Translations under genes and position numbers: made by a program | Notes under the pieces: model-generated | The model's input: only the letters and a program-made list of their open reading frames with translations | Databases searched by the model: none | What the model was told of the DNA's origin: nothing | Assembly (NCBI GenBank): GCA_025345505.1 | Contig: JANVCC010000048.1 | Location: forward strand, 4,802,888 to 4,866,887 | Origin: Todiramphus chloris collaris | Taxonomy: Eukaryota > Chordata > Aves > Coraciiformes > Alcedinidae | Reading direction: 5' to 3' | Length of the DNA: 64,000 nucleotides | In this document: positions 13,001-25,600 of the stretch, piece after piece | How the letters are laid out: every line of letters begins with the position of its first letter | How positions within the stretch are numbered: position 1 is the first letter of the stretch

Positions 13001-15152
13001 CCGACTGTAGTAGGCCACAGTGTACCAGACATCCCTCCTCCTGGGACTGCTTTCCACTGCTGCTTGTAAGTGCTTGTCAGCAGGACAGAAAAAGCCACCT
13101 CTTTGCTTTCCATGCTGCAGGAGTTTTGCAGTGCAATGTAATGAATCGTTGTCTCGATGAGTTTGAAAATCATTTAAGTCACTCCTTTTGGGCTACCAAA
13201 AAAAGGGAATGTATTCAGTTTTAGAAGCTTCTTGGTATGCATCTATGCTTTAACTATTTTGATGTTTTTATTTATTTATTTATTTTAATTGATAAGGCAT
13301 TATCACCAGATAAAGATGTATATTTTTGTCAACTTTGGGAATTATTTTTTTCGTGTTATGGGAGAGCTAAACCAGAAGGGAACTTAAATAGCTGAAGTAA
13401 CATAAGCACATTCTGGCAGAACATGGTGTCCAAAGTACTAAGACTCATTGTTTCATAATCTAGTTTGATAAAACAAAATATTAATGGATGTATTTATATT
13501 ACAATGTGTTGTGTGTGCGTATCTCCAGAAACAGAGGGGATAGCTCAGCCTGTAATTCAATGTAAGTAAAATGCAAAATTGTCTGAAAGGTAGAATTAAC
13601 AAAAGTAAATCACATGCTTAATTTTACTGTTTTCAACCTGATGGAAATTTATTGCCTAGCCATTAAAAAAAACCCCAACTTTGTGTGTAGCTGCTTCATT
13701 TTTTCAGTAGGGTATTGTCACCATTTAACTGTTGAATGACCTTTATTAGGCAAATAAATTTGAATGATTCGTATAGGATGTTTTTAATTCTGCCGTGCTT
13801 TGCAATGTCATCTGTTTATTTTCATTCTCACTTCATAATGGCAAATCAACTGAACATGAGACGTTCAATGCTGTTAAATAATTGCACTACTATGGCTTGT
13901 CAAGTTTATAGTCTACTATTAACAAGCTTATAATATTTAGTGTCATCTTTAGACTTAAGAGTGAATTATCCAGTTAAGGCTGGAGAAGGCTAGTGCATAA
14001 AAAATTCTTCGATTCATTAAATTAATTTACTGTCTTCACATCTGAGGTGGTAGAGGACTTGCTGAAAAATCTCCCTCGTGGATTTTTGGGTATTACAGTA
14101 AGTTTTAAACGTGCTTGAATATGATAGAAAGAAAGTAGGGTACAGAACATGTCTGTAAAAACATAAGCCAGAAGCAGAAAGAGGAAGGAGGAGCAAATGA
14201 TTCCAGTTGAAGCTGTCACTTTGTGAAAATGAAACTGTAGAGGTTTTGAGATTTCTTTTATATCGTTCCTGCTGAATAAAGCTGGTATTGAAGTCCCAGG
14301 CCTTCCTAAAAGGACAGTGCCAATTCCTTGGCAAGAAGCTCGGTTGTTGAGGGAACTGGGATGCTTCGTTCCCTGTCTTGGGATGCTGTGGGATGTGCCT
14401 ATTCTTTCTCCAGCTTGCTACTGCAAAGAACCAGTATTCCCTTGTTTTCTTGTGGTGTAATGCTGCTCTTTCACATGAGTACAGACAATCTGTTGCTCAT
14501 AACATCATAAAGAGTATTAAGATGAATTTGGCTTTAAAAAAAACAAAAAGAAAACAAACAAACACAAAAAAAACCCCAGCCTAAAAAAAAAAACCAAACA
14601 TAAAAAAAAGTCTTCATTTTTAGCAGCCAGTTTCAGCAATCTGGATGCTGCTACTGAAGCGCAAGCTTTTCATTTCAATTTCATACCATCAAGAAAAGCT
14701 GCAAACAGAGGCACGAGAACTAAAGCAATTATTTTTGTAAAGGAGGGAATATCACGTGTAGTGGGTCATGTTTTGCAGGGTAACATTGCAGTCCTTCTTG
14801 AAGCAGTTGTCATGTTCTAGAAGCTTTTGTCTCGGATTTAAATGCTGTAAAAGGAAAATGGTAATTGCCCGTTTCAAGGAAACGTTGTTTTCTGTCTTTT
14901 AATTGCTGGCATCCTTGATGCAGTGTGATCTCATTGCATGAAAATAAACCAACAGTATTATTAGGTGGTGGATAGGGAAGAGATTTGGAAGCCTTGTTTC
15001 TCCCAGCATTGCAGTTTTACCCTGTTGGAGTGTGCTGAACCTTTTTTCCTTTTCTCTTTTTTGGTTTTGTGATTGTGGGTGGTTTTTTTGTTTTATTTAT
15101 TTACTTATTTTTTTGTAGGTGTTTTTTTTTGTTGTTTTCTTTTTTCTCTGGT

Positions 15153-15205
15153 TTCTCTTCTCTTCTCTTCTCTTCTCTTCTCTTCTCTTCTCTTCTCTCT
15201 CTTCA
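15153..15205. repeat. (CTCTT)n microsatellite
   Basis: About ten TCTTC/CTCTT pentamers on the plus strand, preceded by a T-rich region from about 15064. Confidence 0.9.
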
Positions 15206-17152
15206 AGTTGGCTTTAATTGTGAGTGCTTAAACAAATACTGCCATTTGTATAAGGTAACATTAAAATTTAAGGTATCCTCTGAGAAGCTGATAGACATTT
15301 TAATAATGAAAAGTGCCTCGTGAAGTACAGTAAGTTTGTTTTTCACTGCATGGGAGTTCAAGTGCTCAGAGGCCTGATAGTGTATCTGTGGCCTGAGCTG
15401 AAAATGTTGACTGTTCATTCATGAATGATTAACAGGTTGTTTTATTTAAAAGCACGTATCTGCTTCCTACTGTGGCAGTGTAAAAACCTAGCTGGGCGTA
15501 CAGTCTCTGTTTAAAGAATGTTGTGTAGTGATCCTGGAAGCTTTTGTCCTGCCTGCACGAAGCTCTCCTCCTTATCTGTTTGCAAGGATTTAGTGCTAGC
15601 AGACTTTTTCTGTGAGGCTGAACTTAAATACAGTGGATTTCTAAAGTACTGAACTACAGAGCATTACTGAGCTTGGGGGAAGGCCCTTACATTCATAAAG
15701 TTGTCATAGTGCTTAATGGCCTCTACAATTTTCATTCGAGTTGCAGCATCATAGAAGTATTTCTGCCTTCTAATTTTTCTTTATCACTTTCCTAGCAAGA
15801 GTCCTTCATTGTTCTGTGCAGGAAAAAGCAACATGAAAAAATACGAACTCCATATCAAATAGGAAGTGAAGGTTGAAATATTTTTGAGTATAAGGCATTT
15901 TATGTGTGCACGTACGTTGTGAAGGACATATTCTTGTGATTCTGAGCGAGAAGACAAGGAGCCCCTTTTGATGAGATTTCATTCCATGGTTATGAGCATT
16001 TGGAGCTTGTTAATAAAGCTCGGAGTGAAGTTGTAGCTGGAAGTCCTCCCGTACATAGAGAGCTGTTTAGTGTTTACCATATATTTAAGTTGCACTTATC
16101 TGTGTGTTGTTTAGCTGTGGGAAAACAGCCATGGAAGTAGTCAGAAACTTATTTTGCTCCAGGTTATGCTTTATTTGGATTTATACATTGGTAATGAGTG
16201 ATGGGTTTGGTAAATGAAAAGAATAAAGTTAAATCGATATGCTTTTTCTCTTGAAATTATTAAAGGTTTTTGCAGAACAGAAGATTGGACTTAAAAACCA
16301 GGCATCTGAAATGAAACGGTGAAGTGGTGCGGGGCTTGGGAGCTCTACAGGGACATCTAGCGGGACCTGCCCCTCTGCAGGACTCCCCTTCCCAAGGTGG
16401 GAGAGGGAGAGGCTTGACTTCCCTGCCAACGCTGCACTAGAAAGTGCCCTGAAGTTAACTCTGTGAAGCTTAGAGCTTCCCGAAAGCTGTTTTTTCTCAT
16501 CAGTAAAGGAAAAATTCTTCACCAAATGAACTTTGTTTAGGTTGGGCGCTGTTGGACTGAATGTTACTGTAGGCACAGCAGCGTATCTCACTGCACGGCT
16601 CCAGGTATGAGGAAGTATCGTTGTAAGCTACGTGGTTACTTAAAATAGTTCCTGGTAAGAAAGCTCTGTCCCTCAAAGACACACAAGCTAAGCTGTGTGT
16701 TAGATTGTTGAGTTTGCATTTTTTTTTTACGTTTCACTGAAAGCAATAACTTACAGGTGCCTTTCCAAAAACTTATAATTTCCCCTGAAAAAAATCTGTC
16801 AGGAGAGAGCAACAGGGAATGAAAGTAACCAGAGGCTTGATTGGCAGGAGTTGTTCAGGGCAAAAATTCTGGCTTTCCCTTGAAAACCAGCGATCTGTGT
16901 ATTATAGAGTTGGGAAGTACTAAGCATTTAGAAGAAGCCCCCTTGTGATGCTGTAATATCATATTAGAGTTTTAAACTTAACTAATATGTTGGCCGTGAG
17001 CTTCCAGTATTGGCTGAGCACGTACATGTCCTACACTTTCATCTGGAGTTGTTCTGCTTACAATGTTGAAACCTCAGTGTGAAACCTCTGAGCAATATTC
17101 CTGTGTGCTGCTTGAGAATCTGTTCTAAAAACTCTTTATAAAGCATTTCATG

Positions 17153-17346
17153 CTAGGAGGAACTTCTTTACCGTAAGAGTTGTAGAGCACTGGAATAGAC
17201 TGCCCAGAGAGGTTGTGGAGTCTCCTTCTCTGGAGACTTTCAAGCCCTGTCTGGATGCATTTCTGCTCTAGGTTTGTTAGAGGGGTTGGATTCGATGATC
17301 TTCGGGAGGTCCCTTCCAACCCCTAACATTCTGTGGTGATTCTGTG
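17153..17346 (+). mobile_element. CR1 LINE 3' UTR fragment
   Basis: Contains AACTTCTTTACCGTAAGAG, CTGCCCAGAGAGGTTGTGGA, TCCTTCTCTGGAGACTTTCA and GGTCCCTTCCAACCCCTAAC, all from the CR1 3' region, ending in degenerate ATTCTGTG octamers (a third copy is at 17358-17365). A small internal deletion lies before the GGTTGGA block. It is 2.1 kb upstream of the WW1 exon, in the opposite orientation to the next CR1 copy. Confidence 0.92.
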
Positions 17347-19422
17347 TCTTTCTTGTGATTCTGTGGCAAAGCCACCTTGTTGTCTGGTGTGGAAGAGCAA
17401 ATTTTAGGGGTGTTGTGCAAGCCACGAGCCTCCCAGCACAGCAGCTGGAGCACTTGGTGCTGCTGCTGCTTTTGCCACTTCCTTGAAATAGCGGAAGAAC
17501 CCGAGGGGTTGTACACACCTCGCTGTAGGTGGACCTTGTTCCTTCAAGTGACAAGCCTGGGGCTTTACGTGGGAAATGCAGCTCTGTGGGTTGATTGGGA
17601 AACAGGCAGAAACTGGAAGGTTGCTTTCCCAGCATCCCAGGGGACCAACCCCTGAAAACAGCGGGGTGATGCTTCATCCATAGCAGTGTTCTCGATGCTG
17701 TTAGTGCTCTCAAGGGTGGCCCTACCAAAGGCAGCCATTCCACCTTCTCCTTCAGTGGAGGGTGGAGGTATTGCTGGGACTTACATAGTAGAAAAATAGT
17801 CTTTTACTGTCCATCAAGTTTTGTAACAGGTTTGGGTTTTTTTTTTCCTCCCCTTTAAATTAGCTAGAGGAAGACACTAATTGGTCTTGGCTCTCTGATT
17901 TTGCCGGTGCTGCATTTTAATTTCTTTTCCTCCCTTTGTGGTTTGCCTTAAAACTTACTGTACTTGCTGTATCTAGTAAGCTGTGTTTTCTCTTTCAAAG
18001 GCACACGAAACAAGTCCGTGCCTGTTTTAATCTCATTAAGTTCCTCTCTAGCTGTTTCCCCTTTTGGTTGTGGATATTGCCCATATTTGGTTCTAGGTAT
18101 GATGCAATCAGTTTATATCTGATTGTGTGGTATGATACTATGTCTTGCCTCAGCAAACCCCAAGAATTTATGATTAGATGTGGCTTAGATTAGCAATTTA
18201 GGATTTTCATGTTTAAAAGTACATTATGAAAGATCTTTTATGTAATACAATGTTATTTTTTTTTTCCCTCCGTGAAAGGTGCAACAAGGCACAAGGACTT
18301 GCCTGCAGCAAAGCTCCTGAATTAAAAACAAGAGGGGGAAGGGATGGTGTAAATTATACAGTTCCTTCCTGTAGAGTGCCTAAATAATGTGCCCTAAAAT
18401 GCAGAGATGGCATTGCATTACCAGAAAGCTATTCAATTTGGTTTAATAACAAGCTGCTTTCACAGTCTCGTAATCGCAGCTCCCGTGGAAACACGTGCTC
18501 TTCCACTCTGCCTGCTGTGTTTTTGGTACTTGTTTTATACATCAAAAATTGAACATCTGGAAGCATCTTTCTCTCCTAAACACTTTGATGGCTTATTTGA
18601 AAGTACTCATGGTTTCGGTGCCTTTTAACAGTGCTTTCTGCCAGCCTTCATGTTAGCAAACGAGTTATTAATGAGAAATTGTCATTAGCTTTTTGTTTTC
18701 CTGTAGGTATTTGTTGTTCCACTTGTGTGCATGTAACCATACAAAATTAGATGGCTAGGAATACCCACCTCTGTAAGGAGAGAGTGGTAATCAGAGCACG
18801 GGCTGATACTGCCTAAAATATTTTAAAATGAGTATGTGTTTGGAAAAGCACCCAGGTAAACCAGCCAGGTGTTTTCCAGAGCTTCTTAGTCACAGCATCC
18901 AACCGAACTGTCTCTTTGGGTCTCGTTGAGAAGACAAAAGTGCTGCTTTGCATTCACCATCGTCTGCACGAGCAGGGAGAGGGAAAGGCTGGGGAACCTT
19001 CTTTCCCTAACAAGTGGCATCTCAGAAATGCTACATTTTGTCATCTCGTTCAAGACATTACTCGCAGTTCCTGAGCAATGCTTGAACTGTAAAGCTGAAG
19101 TTTTTCAGCAAGGCAAGCATATAATTATTCTGATTATGATTCCAGTGTATTTCCAATCCACTGTAAGACATAATTATCAGCTGTCAGCTGGAGAAACGCT
19201 GAAAAAATTGTTTCAGAATTAAATAAATAAAGCTTTTGATATCTACCTTGTAGTTAAAAATCTAGTGTTTTCATGCCCCAGCATCTTGTGGCTGTCCTTT
19301 GTGCTTTTGTGCTTAAAAAAGGGAGTTTGTTGGTGTGTTTTACTACTGTAATACATTCTGAATTGAACGGGAGCATTCCAAAATTCATTTGCTCTTTAAC
19401 GATACATTTCTTCTCTCAATAG

Positions 19423-19686
19423 CCAACTACTCCACCAAGCCAAGGGAGGCCTGATTCACCAGTTTATGCTAATTTACAAGAACTGAAAATATCTCAGTCT
19501 GCACTTCCACCACTACCTACAAGTGCTCCAGTCCAAATAAATGGGGAATGGGAAACCCATAAAGATACGACAGGACGCTGTTATTACTACAACAGAGGAT
19601 CACAGGAGCGAACCTGGAAACCACCGCGGTGGGCCCGAGATGCAAGCATTAATAAAGGGGATTCCCAGAGCCATGCAGATCATGAG
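19423..19686 (+). CDS. ARHGAP12: ARHGAP12 exon: Pro/Ser-rich segment and WW domain 1
   Basis: 264 nt, phase 0 at both ends, 88 codons. The acceptor follows a pyrimidine tract ending CAATAG and the donor is GAG|GTAGTA. Residues 1-38 are rich in Pro and Ser and include SPVYANL, a possible tyrosine phosphorylation site (inference). WW1 runs from W43 to W65 with exactly 21 residues between the tryptophans, the YYYN core at 54-57 and the trailing KPP at 66-68. The WW class normally binds proline-rich peptides. W70 just after it is part of the conserved PPRW extension of this family. This is the first coding exon in the window; the preceding exon is upstream of position 1. Confidence 0.95.
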
Positions 19687-22600
19687 GTAGTAGTTCCTTC
19701 TGAGATCACAAGCAATGAGATTGTAATGCATATGAATGCTGTTTTCTTATGGAATTTGGTGTCGCTGAGGTTCGAGGTGCCAAGGAGTGTCTTCACTTGT
19801 CTTTTTGGTCACGTGTTTTGGTATGAAGTGGGAAACAATTTAGCTCTTCAATTGCAGGAATTTGTACATGAAGTGTGTAAACTGTAACGGTCCCTCAAGC
19901 AGGAACTGCAGCTTTTCTTTTACAGGTAAAGGAAAAGTAAGGCATTTTGAAACTAATCGTAGAATGCCTTGGGTTGGAAGGGACCTCTAAAGGTGGTCTA
20001 GTCCAACTCCCCTGCAGTAATCAGGGACATCCTCAATTCGATCAGGTTGCTCAGAGCCTCGTCAAGCCTGGCCTTGAGTGTCTCCAGGGATGTGACCTCT
20101 ACCACCTCCCTGGGCAACCTGTTCCAGTGTCTCACCAGCCTCATAGTAAAGAACTTCTTCCTAATGTCTAAATCTACCCTTCTCTAGGTTGAAACCATTG
20201 CCCCATGTCCTGTCACTACATACCCTTGTAAACAGGTCCTCTCCAGCTTTCCTGTAGGCCTTCTTCAGGTACTGAAATGCCCCCCAGAGACTTCTGAAGA
20301 GAGGGCTGAAAAAAACTCCAGGCTGAAAAACTTCAGCTCCCTCAGCCTGTCTTTGTAGGAGAAGTGCTCCAGCCCTCTGATCATTTCTGTGTCCTCCTCT
20401 GGACCCATTCCATCAGGACCATGTCATTCCTGTGCTGAGGGCTCCAGAGCTGGACCAGGTCAGGTCTCACCTTACCAGACTAGAGGGGCAGAATCTCCTC
20501 CCTCAACCTGCTGGCGTGCTTCTTTTGATGCAGCCCAGGATGCAGTTGTCCTGGGCTGCAAGGGTATGCTGTGGACAGCTTCTCGTCCACCAGAATCCCC
20601 AAGTCCTTTTCCTCAGGTCTGCTTTCCATCACCTCATGCCCCAGCCTGTAACTAATAGGACTATAAATGACAGTAGACTATGACAACCATCATAACTTCT
20701 CTGGCATGGAGCACATTGACTTTCCCAGTGTATTTGGTACATATTTGGGGAGAGAAGGGGTGTTAAAGGAAAGGGAGTGTGACAGTGCTTCTAGAAGCAC
20801 AGTTGATGGAGGTATGTTGAAAAAGGCAAGGGGAATTATTTATTTTTATCAATATCACTTAAATACACAGCAAAACAAGAGCAGGGGATATACATGTGTT
20901 TGCTGCTGCTTGGTTAACGTAATTTTAAATATGAGGCGTTTTACTTATAGAGGAGAATATTTTCACAGAGAGGAATTAAGATAGATTTAGAGCACTCCAG
21001 AGTTCTAGGGTGAAAACCAGACATAATGGAGTTCCACAACGCTTTCCACCTGCTTCAAAAATGCTGACATCATTGAAGCTTCTGTCACATTAAAGAGACT
21101 GTTTCTTTTTTTGGTTTGTACTTAGGAATTTATAGAATTATTAACCATATGTATAAACCTATGGTGCTTTAAAAATACCCCTTTTTTTTTTTTAAAAAGG
21201 GGCACGTGACTGTTCAACCTCAAATTTTGTTTAATTCATGAATTCTTAAAGAGGTAGAATAATTATAGCGGATATTAAAAGCAAGTTTAGCTGGATAACT
21301 TGTTGCAGCATTTTATGTAATGATTTGCTTAGGAGATTTAAATTTACATACTTGGCAACAATTTCTACCTTGGATAGCTGTAGAACAAACTAGGGAGAAA
21401 AGGTGGTTAAAAGAGCAGTGTTTTGTTATTAAATTGTGTAACTTTAAGAAAATCCTTTTCTTGGTGCTGTGAATGATATCCTAGAAGACAAGAACATGAA
21501 AATAACCATGCTAGAAGCTCTGTCCAGTGTCTCTGTCCAAGGGTAGTAAATGCTGATGAGGAGAGGAAATCCTCCTCAGCTTTTGGCAACTTCAGTGGTT
21601 CAGGTAAAGCAAAGGAATAGCTGGGAGAGGGATATTACTATGAAAACACACTTCAAATACTGCTTTTGTGTTCAGACTTAGGTTAATCAGTTTATTGAGT
21701 GAAAGAAAAAACCCAACTATTTACAAAGAAATCTATAAATTTCATTTTTATATACCTTTTTAAAAATATGTATAGTTTATGTGGGTTTCCTTCTGAACTT
21801 TTCACAACATTTAGTTTTAAAATATAATTGTGGACTGCTGAAAAACTTTAGATTTCTGGAAGCCCTGTTGTGGAAGTCTACCTCTGGGATGGTAGTGCCA
21901 GAAACAGGAGAGAAAGGGAAAAGGGACCCTTCCGTTGCCTTTGGCATGGCCTTCATAGCAGTCATGACATCCCCAAGCATTTAAACAGCCAAAGAGAGAA
22001 AGACTGTGGGTGTTGTCTGCCTACCTTTAGTAAAGCCTTTGACACTATTTCTCAGAGTAATCCCCTGGAGAAAGTGGCTGCTTAGACAGAGGTCCTCTTC
22101 ACAGGATGAGAACAACCTGGCTGGATGGCTGGGCTGGTCACTAGTGGCGTTCCCCAGGGCTCAGGGGCTGTTTTCTTTAATATCTTTATCAATAATCTGG
22201 ACCAAGAGATTGAGGGCATGCCCGGGAAGTTGTCAGACAACACCAAGTTGCACGGGAGTGTTGATCTGCTTGGAAGTAGAAAGGCTCTACAGAGGGATCT
22301 GGCCAAGCCAATTGTAGAAGGTTCAACAAAGCCAAGTGCTGGGTTCAGCCACAGCAAGCCCATGCAATACTATGGGCTTGGGTGAGAGTGTCTGGAAATC
22401 TGCCCAGTGAAAAAGGACCTGGGGGTGTTGGTCAACAGCCTGCTGAACAAGAGCTAACAGTGTGTCCAGGTGTCCAAGAAGGTCAGCAGCATCCTGGCTT
22501 GTATCAGAAGTAGTGTGACCAGCAGGACTAGGAAGTGATGATGCCCTTGTACTTGGCATTGATGAGGCCACACCTCATATACTGTGTTCAGTTTTGGGCC

Positions 22601-25600
22601 CCTTGCTACAAAAAATGGCATTGAGGTGCTGGAATGTGTCCAAAGAAAGGCAACTAAGGTGGTGAAGGATCTAGAGAATGAGTCTTGTGAGGTGTGGCTG
22701 AGGCACCTGAGGTTGTTTGGCCTGGAGAAAAGGAGGCTGAGTGGTGACCTTATCACTCTCTAGAACCCCCTGAAAGGAGTCCTTAGCAAGCTGGCGGTCA
22801 GTCTCTTCTCCCAAGTAACAGGACAAGAGGAAATAGCCTCAAGTTGCACCAGGGGAGGTTTAGGTTGGATATTGAGGAGAAAATGGTTTGTAAAGAACCA
22901 GCACAGGATGCCCACGAATGTGGTGGATTCACCACCCCTGTAGCTACTTACGGTAGATGTGGTACTCGGGGACATGGTTTAGTGGTGGACTTGGCTGTGC
23001 TGGCTTAATGGTTGGATTGAAGGACTTTAAAGGCCCTTTCCAACCTAAGGGATTCTGTGATTCTGTTCTTGGCACAGGGTAGTGACAGCAACAGGTAAAC
23101 TGGTGAAAAGTTTGTGCATGTCGCTTTGGTATCTCTGATGATGGTCTGTTAATTCCTCCCTGCCTGTCCTCTTTCTGGATAGGACTCTGGTTTCAGTCCG
23201 GATGAGGTGATTCCTTTTTTGAATAGTAAATCTCCTTGTAGTAAGTGTAACTCATTTTCTGTTGTCATCGTTCTTCCTTCTTTTCATGAAAGGACTTCCA
23301 GTAATTCTCTCTCCATCGGCAAATGATCGCTCCCACGCTTACTCATACCTCTGTACCACAGCTTCACCGCATGATTGCATGTTCAGAAAGTTTATTTCTT
23401 TTTTCATTGCCCATAATTTTTCAGTTCTTCTGTTTTTGTCATACTTGAGATATCACAGATTTGCTTTCAGTCAGTTATATCTGTCAAGGTTTCAGTCTTT
23501 GCAGTACCAATGGATGATGCCTGTTTTGTTTAGTTTTCTAACTACACACGAATTTATATCTCCAGTACCAAGAGTTCCTGAAGTATTTCTGTCCTCTCTG
23601 ACTGGGTTGTTAAAGTTTGAGTCTAGAGAGATACATGTTGCAAGGTCATGCAAGCCACTTTCCAGCAGTCATGTGCTTATTTTAAAGCTGCCTTTTATTT
23701 TTTTTTTTTTCCCCCTTCCTCTTTCTTTTCTGCATTTGGGACTGTGCTTCACACCCCACTGTTCACGCTCACCTTTTTGTTTACGACCTCTGAGTACTTT
23801 AAATTACAATAATTAAAGGTTGAGATCTGAGCCTAAGCTACAGTAAAATGTAGGACATCCCAAATTTTGTCTGATTATGAAGCCTTTGAACAAATATGTC
23901 TTAATAATTACTGAGAACAGATTTAATTTATTATAATGAAGTTGACTTTTACACACTACTCTGAGTTATGCTTATTCCCTTCAGATTCAGTAATAAAAGA
24001 GCATGTGCCAGAAGGTTAAACACTAGTTGTACCCCTGCTAATTTGTCCTCAGAGGAGCTTGCATCATGTTAGGTAGGAAATGGCAAGGTGATGTAAAAAT
24101 GAGAACCGACTGATGATGTATCCTAATATAGGTGCAATATATTAAAGCATGAAAGAGCTTATAGTTGGTCTTAGAACTTGGTCATTAGGAAATGGGATTC
24201 TACTGAATAATTAAGGAAGGGCAAAACTGCACTTAATTTGCTAAAGAATTTGGTAACAGATAAGGGCATAGACAAAACAGTTGTAGGTTATAGCAGTTAT
24301 TTGGATGGGGCAGGGGGAAAGCAGTGAAGTCCTATTGACAAGGCCTTCAGGAAGGATTTTGGGATGACAGATGAAATTCATCAGCTGTAGTGGCTTGTAA
24401 TGTATTTGAGGAAGGAGTGCTTAGTAGTAACAGGTGAGAAATTTGTCAGATATTAGAGTTACTTGATTTAAGTGTAAAAGGAATGAGATGCTGTCATATC
24501 AGAGAAAGGCAAACCTCTAATACCAGCTAGGAGACCATAATACGAAGTAGAGACTAACAAATTAACCAGCAAGCTGTTAAAAAGCATCAGGTTAAACTGA
24601 AAAATACATTTAAAACATGTGGCCAAGGTACAATTTCATTCCCTGTTTTTGGCTTCAAAATAAAGGGCAGTAAAGTGATGTTAGCTCTTTATTTAGCATT
24701 TTAAAATTATTTACTATTATTTCTTACTATTTTGGTTTTTAGAAGTAGTAGTAACTTGCTAAACTTGGCTGATTGATAGAATAGAGACTGTTTCTTTTCA
24801 AAATAAATGCATGGTGATGATTTGAGCTCTGCCCCTAAGAATTTTCCCTGGAAATGGAAAAAAGCCAAGAAAGACAGTAGAAGTGATGAAGTTAGGGGCC
24901 CTTTTCTGTAATTCCCTTTAATGTCACAGCCAGTTTCTTACAAGGTGTGAGGTTGGGCAGCTGTCTGCTTAAGATGGCTTTATTTAAATGTGGTGTGGTA
25001 TAATTGAGGATGGGACTCAAAAAAAGCATGGGTGAAAACAGAAGAAAGGCACATTGTCAGTTAATAGTGGAAAAAATGTTGAAAAAGTTGCTGAACGTGG
25101 TTCAGCCAATGTTCTCTAACCTCCTGTTGATGCAGCTTTAGCAGTTGTTCCTTCCAGCTGTGGGACAAGGAATACCTTGACTTGGTAAACCTTTAATATC
25201 TCAGGAGTTTCGTTTGAGGTTTGTGAGATTACTTAAGTCTTGAAGAGTCAAGACTATTATGATGTGAGCACCTTGCAGGTAGACACATTAACAATCATTG
25301 TTACTGAACAACAGTGGTTTTTTTCCTAGGAGAATTTTAATTGCTAAGTCTTTAGTTCTACACAAGCACAGTGTTTTCTCAGTATCAGAAGTTGCTTGGA
25401 AGAGGCAAATACAAACATGTTGTTTTATTCAGTCATAATTCCTGTTAATAGTAATGATAAAAAACGTCCAAAGTCTGCTGCTTGGAACATATGTCAATGC
25501 ACTTAATATTTAACCACTAAAACATAATGTCAACTTAAATATGTGTATACAATATAGGTGTCTTATAAACAGTAGTTCCAATGTGGCAGATAGCACACCT

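Larger units (their letters stand above)
1..19422 (+). other. ARHGAP12: 3' part of a large ARHGAP12 intron upstream of the WW1 exon
   Basis: No convincing exon was found. It holds three CR1 remnants (5200-5318, 8826-8932, 17153-17346), a long-stem inverted repeat (317-362), a 22-bp tandem repeat with a gap (9322-9444), and many T-, GT- and CA-rich tracts, for example T23 at 1053-1075, (TA)n-T18 at 2930-2963, an ATT run at 4129-4161, a CA/A-rich tract at 4706-4843, GT-rich DNA at 9949-10067 and (CTCTT)n at 15153-15205. The intron ends in the AG at 19421-19422. Its 5' end and the exon with the SH3 domain lie outside the window. A short non-conserved or alternative exon cannot be excluded. Confidence 0.85.

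Noticed and set aside
19947..20683. Open frames of 74-88 codons as possible genes
   Set aside because: They lie in antisense orientation within a CR1 copy.
22125..22385. GVPQGS-containing frame as a functional reverse transcriptase
   Set aside because: It is a broken CR1 fragment with an upstream in-frame stop and a degraded catalytic box.
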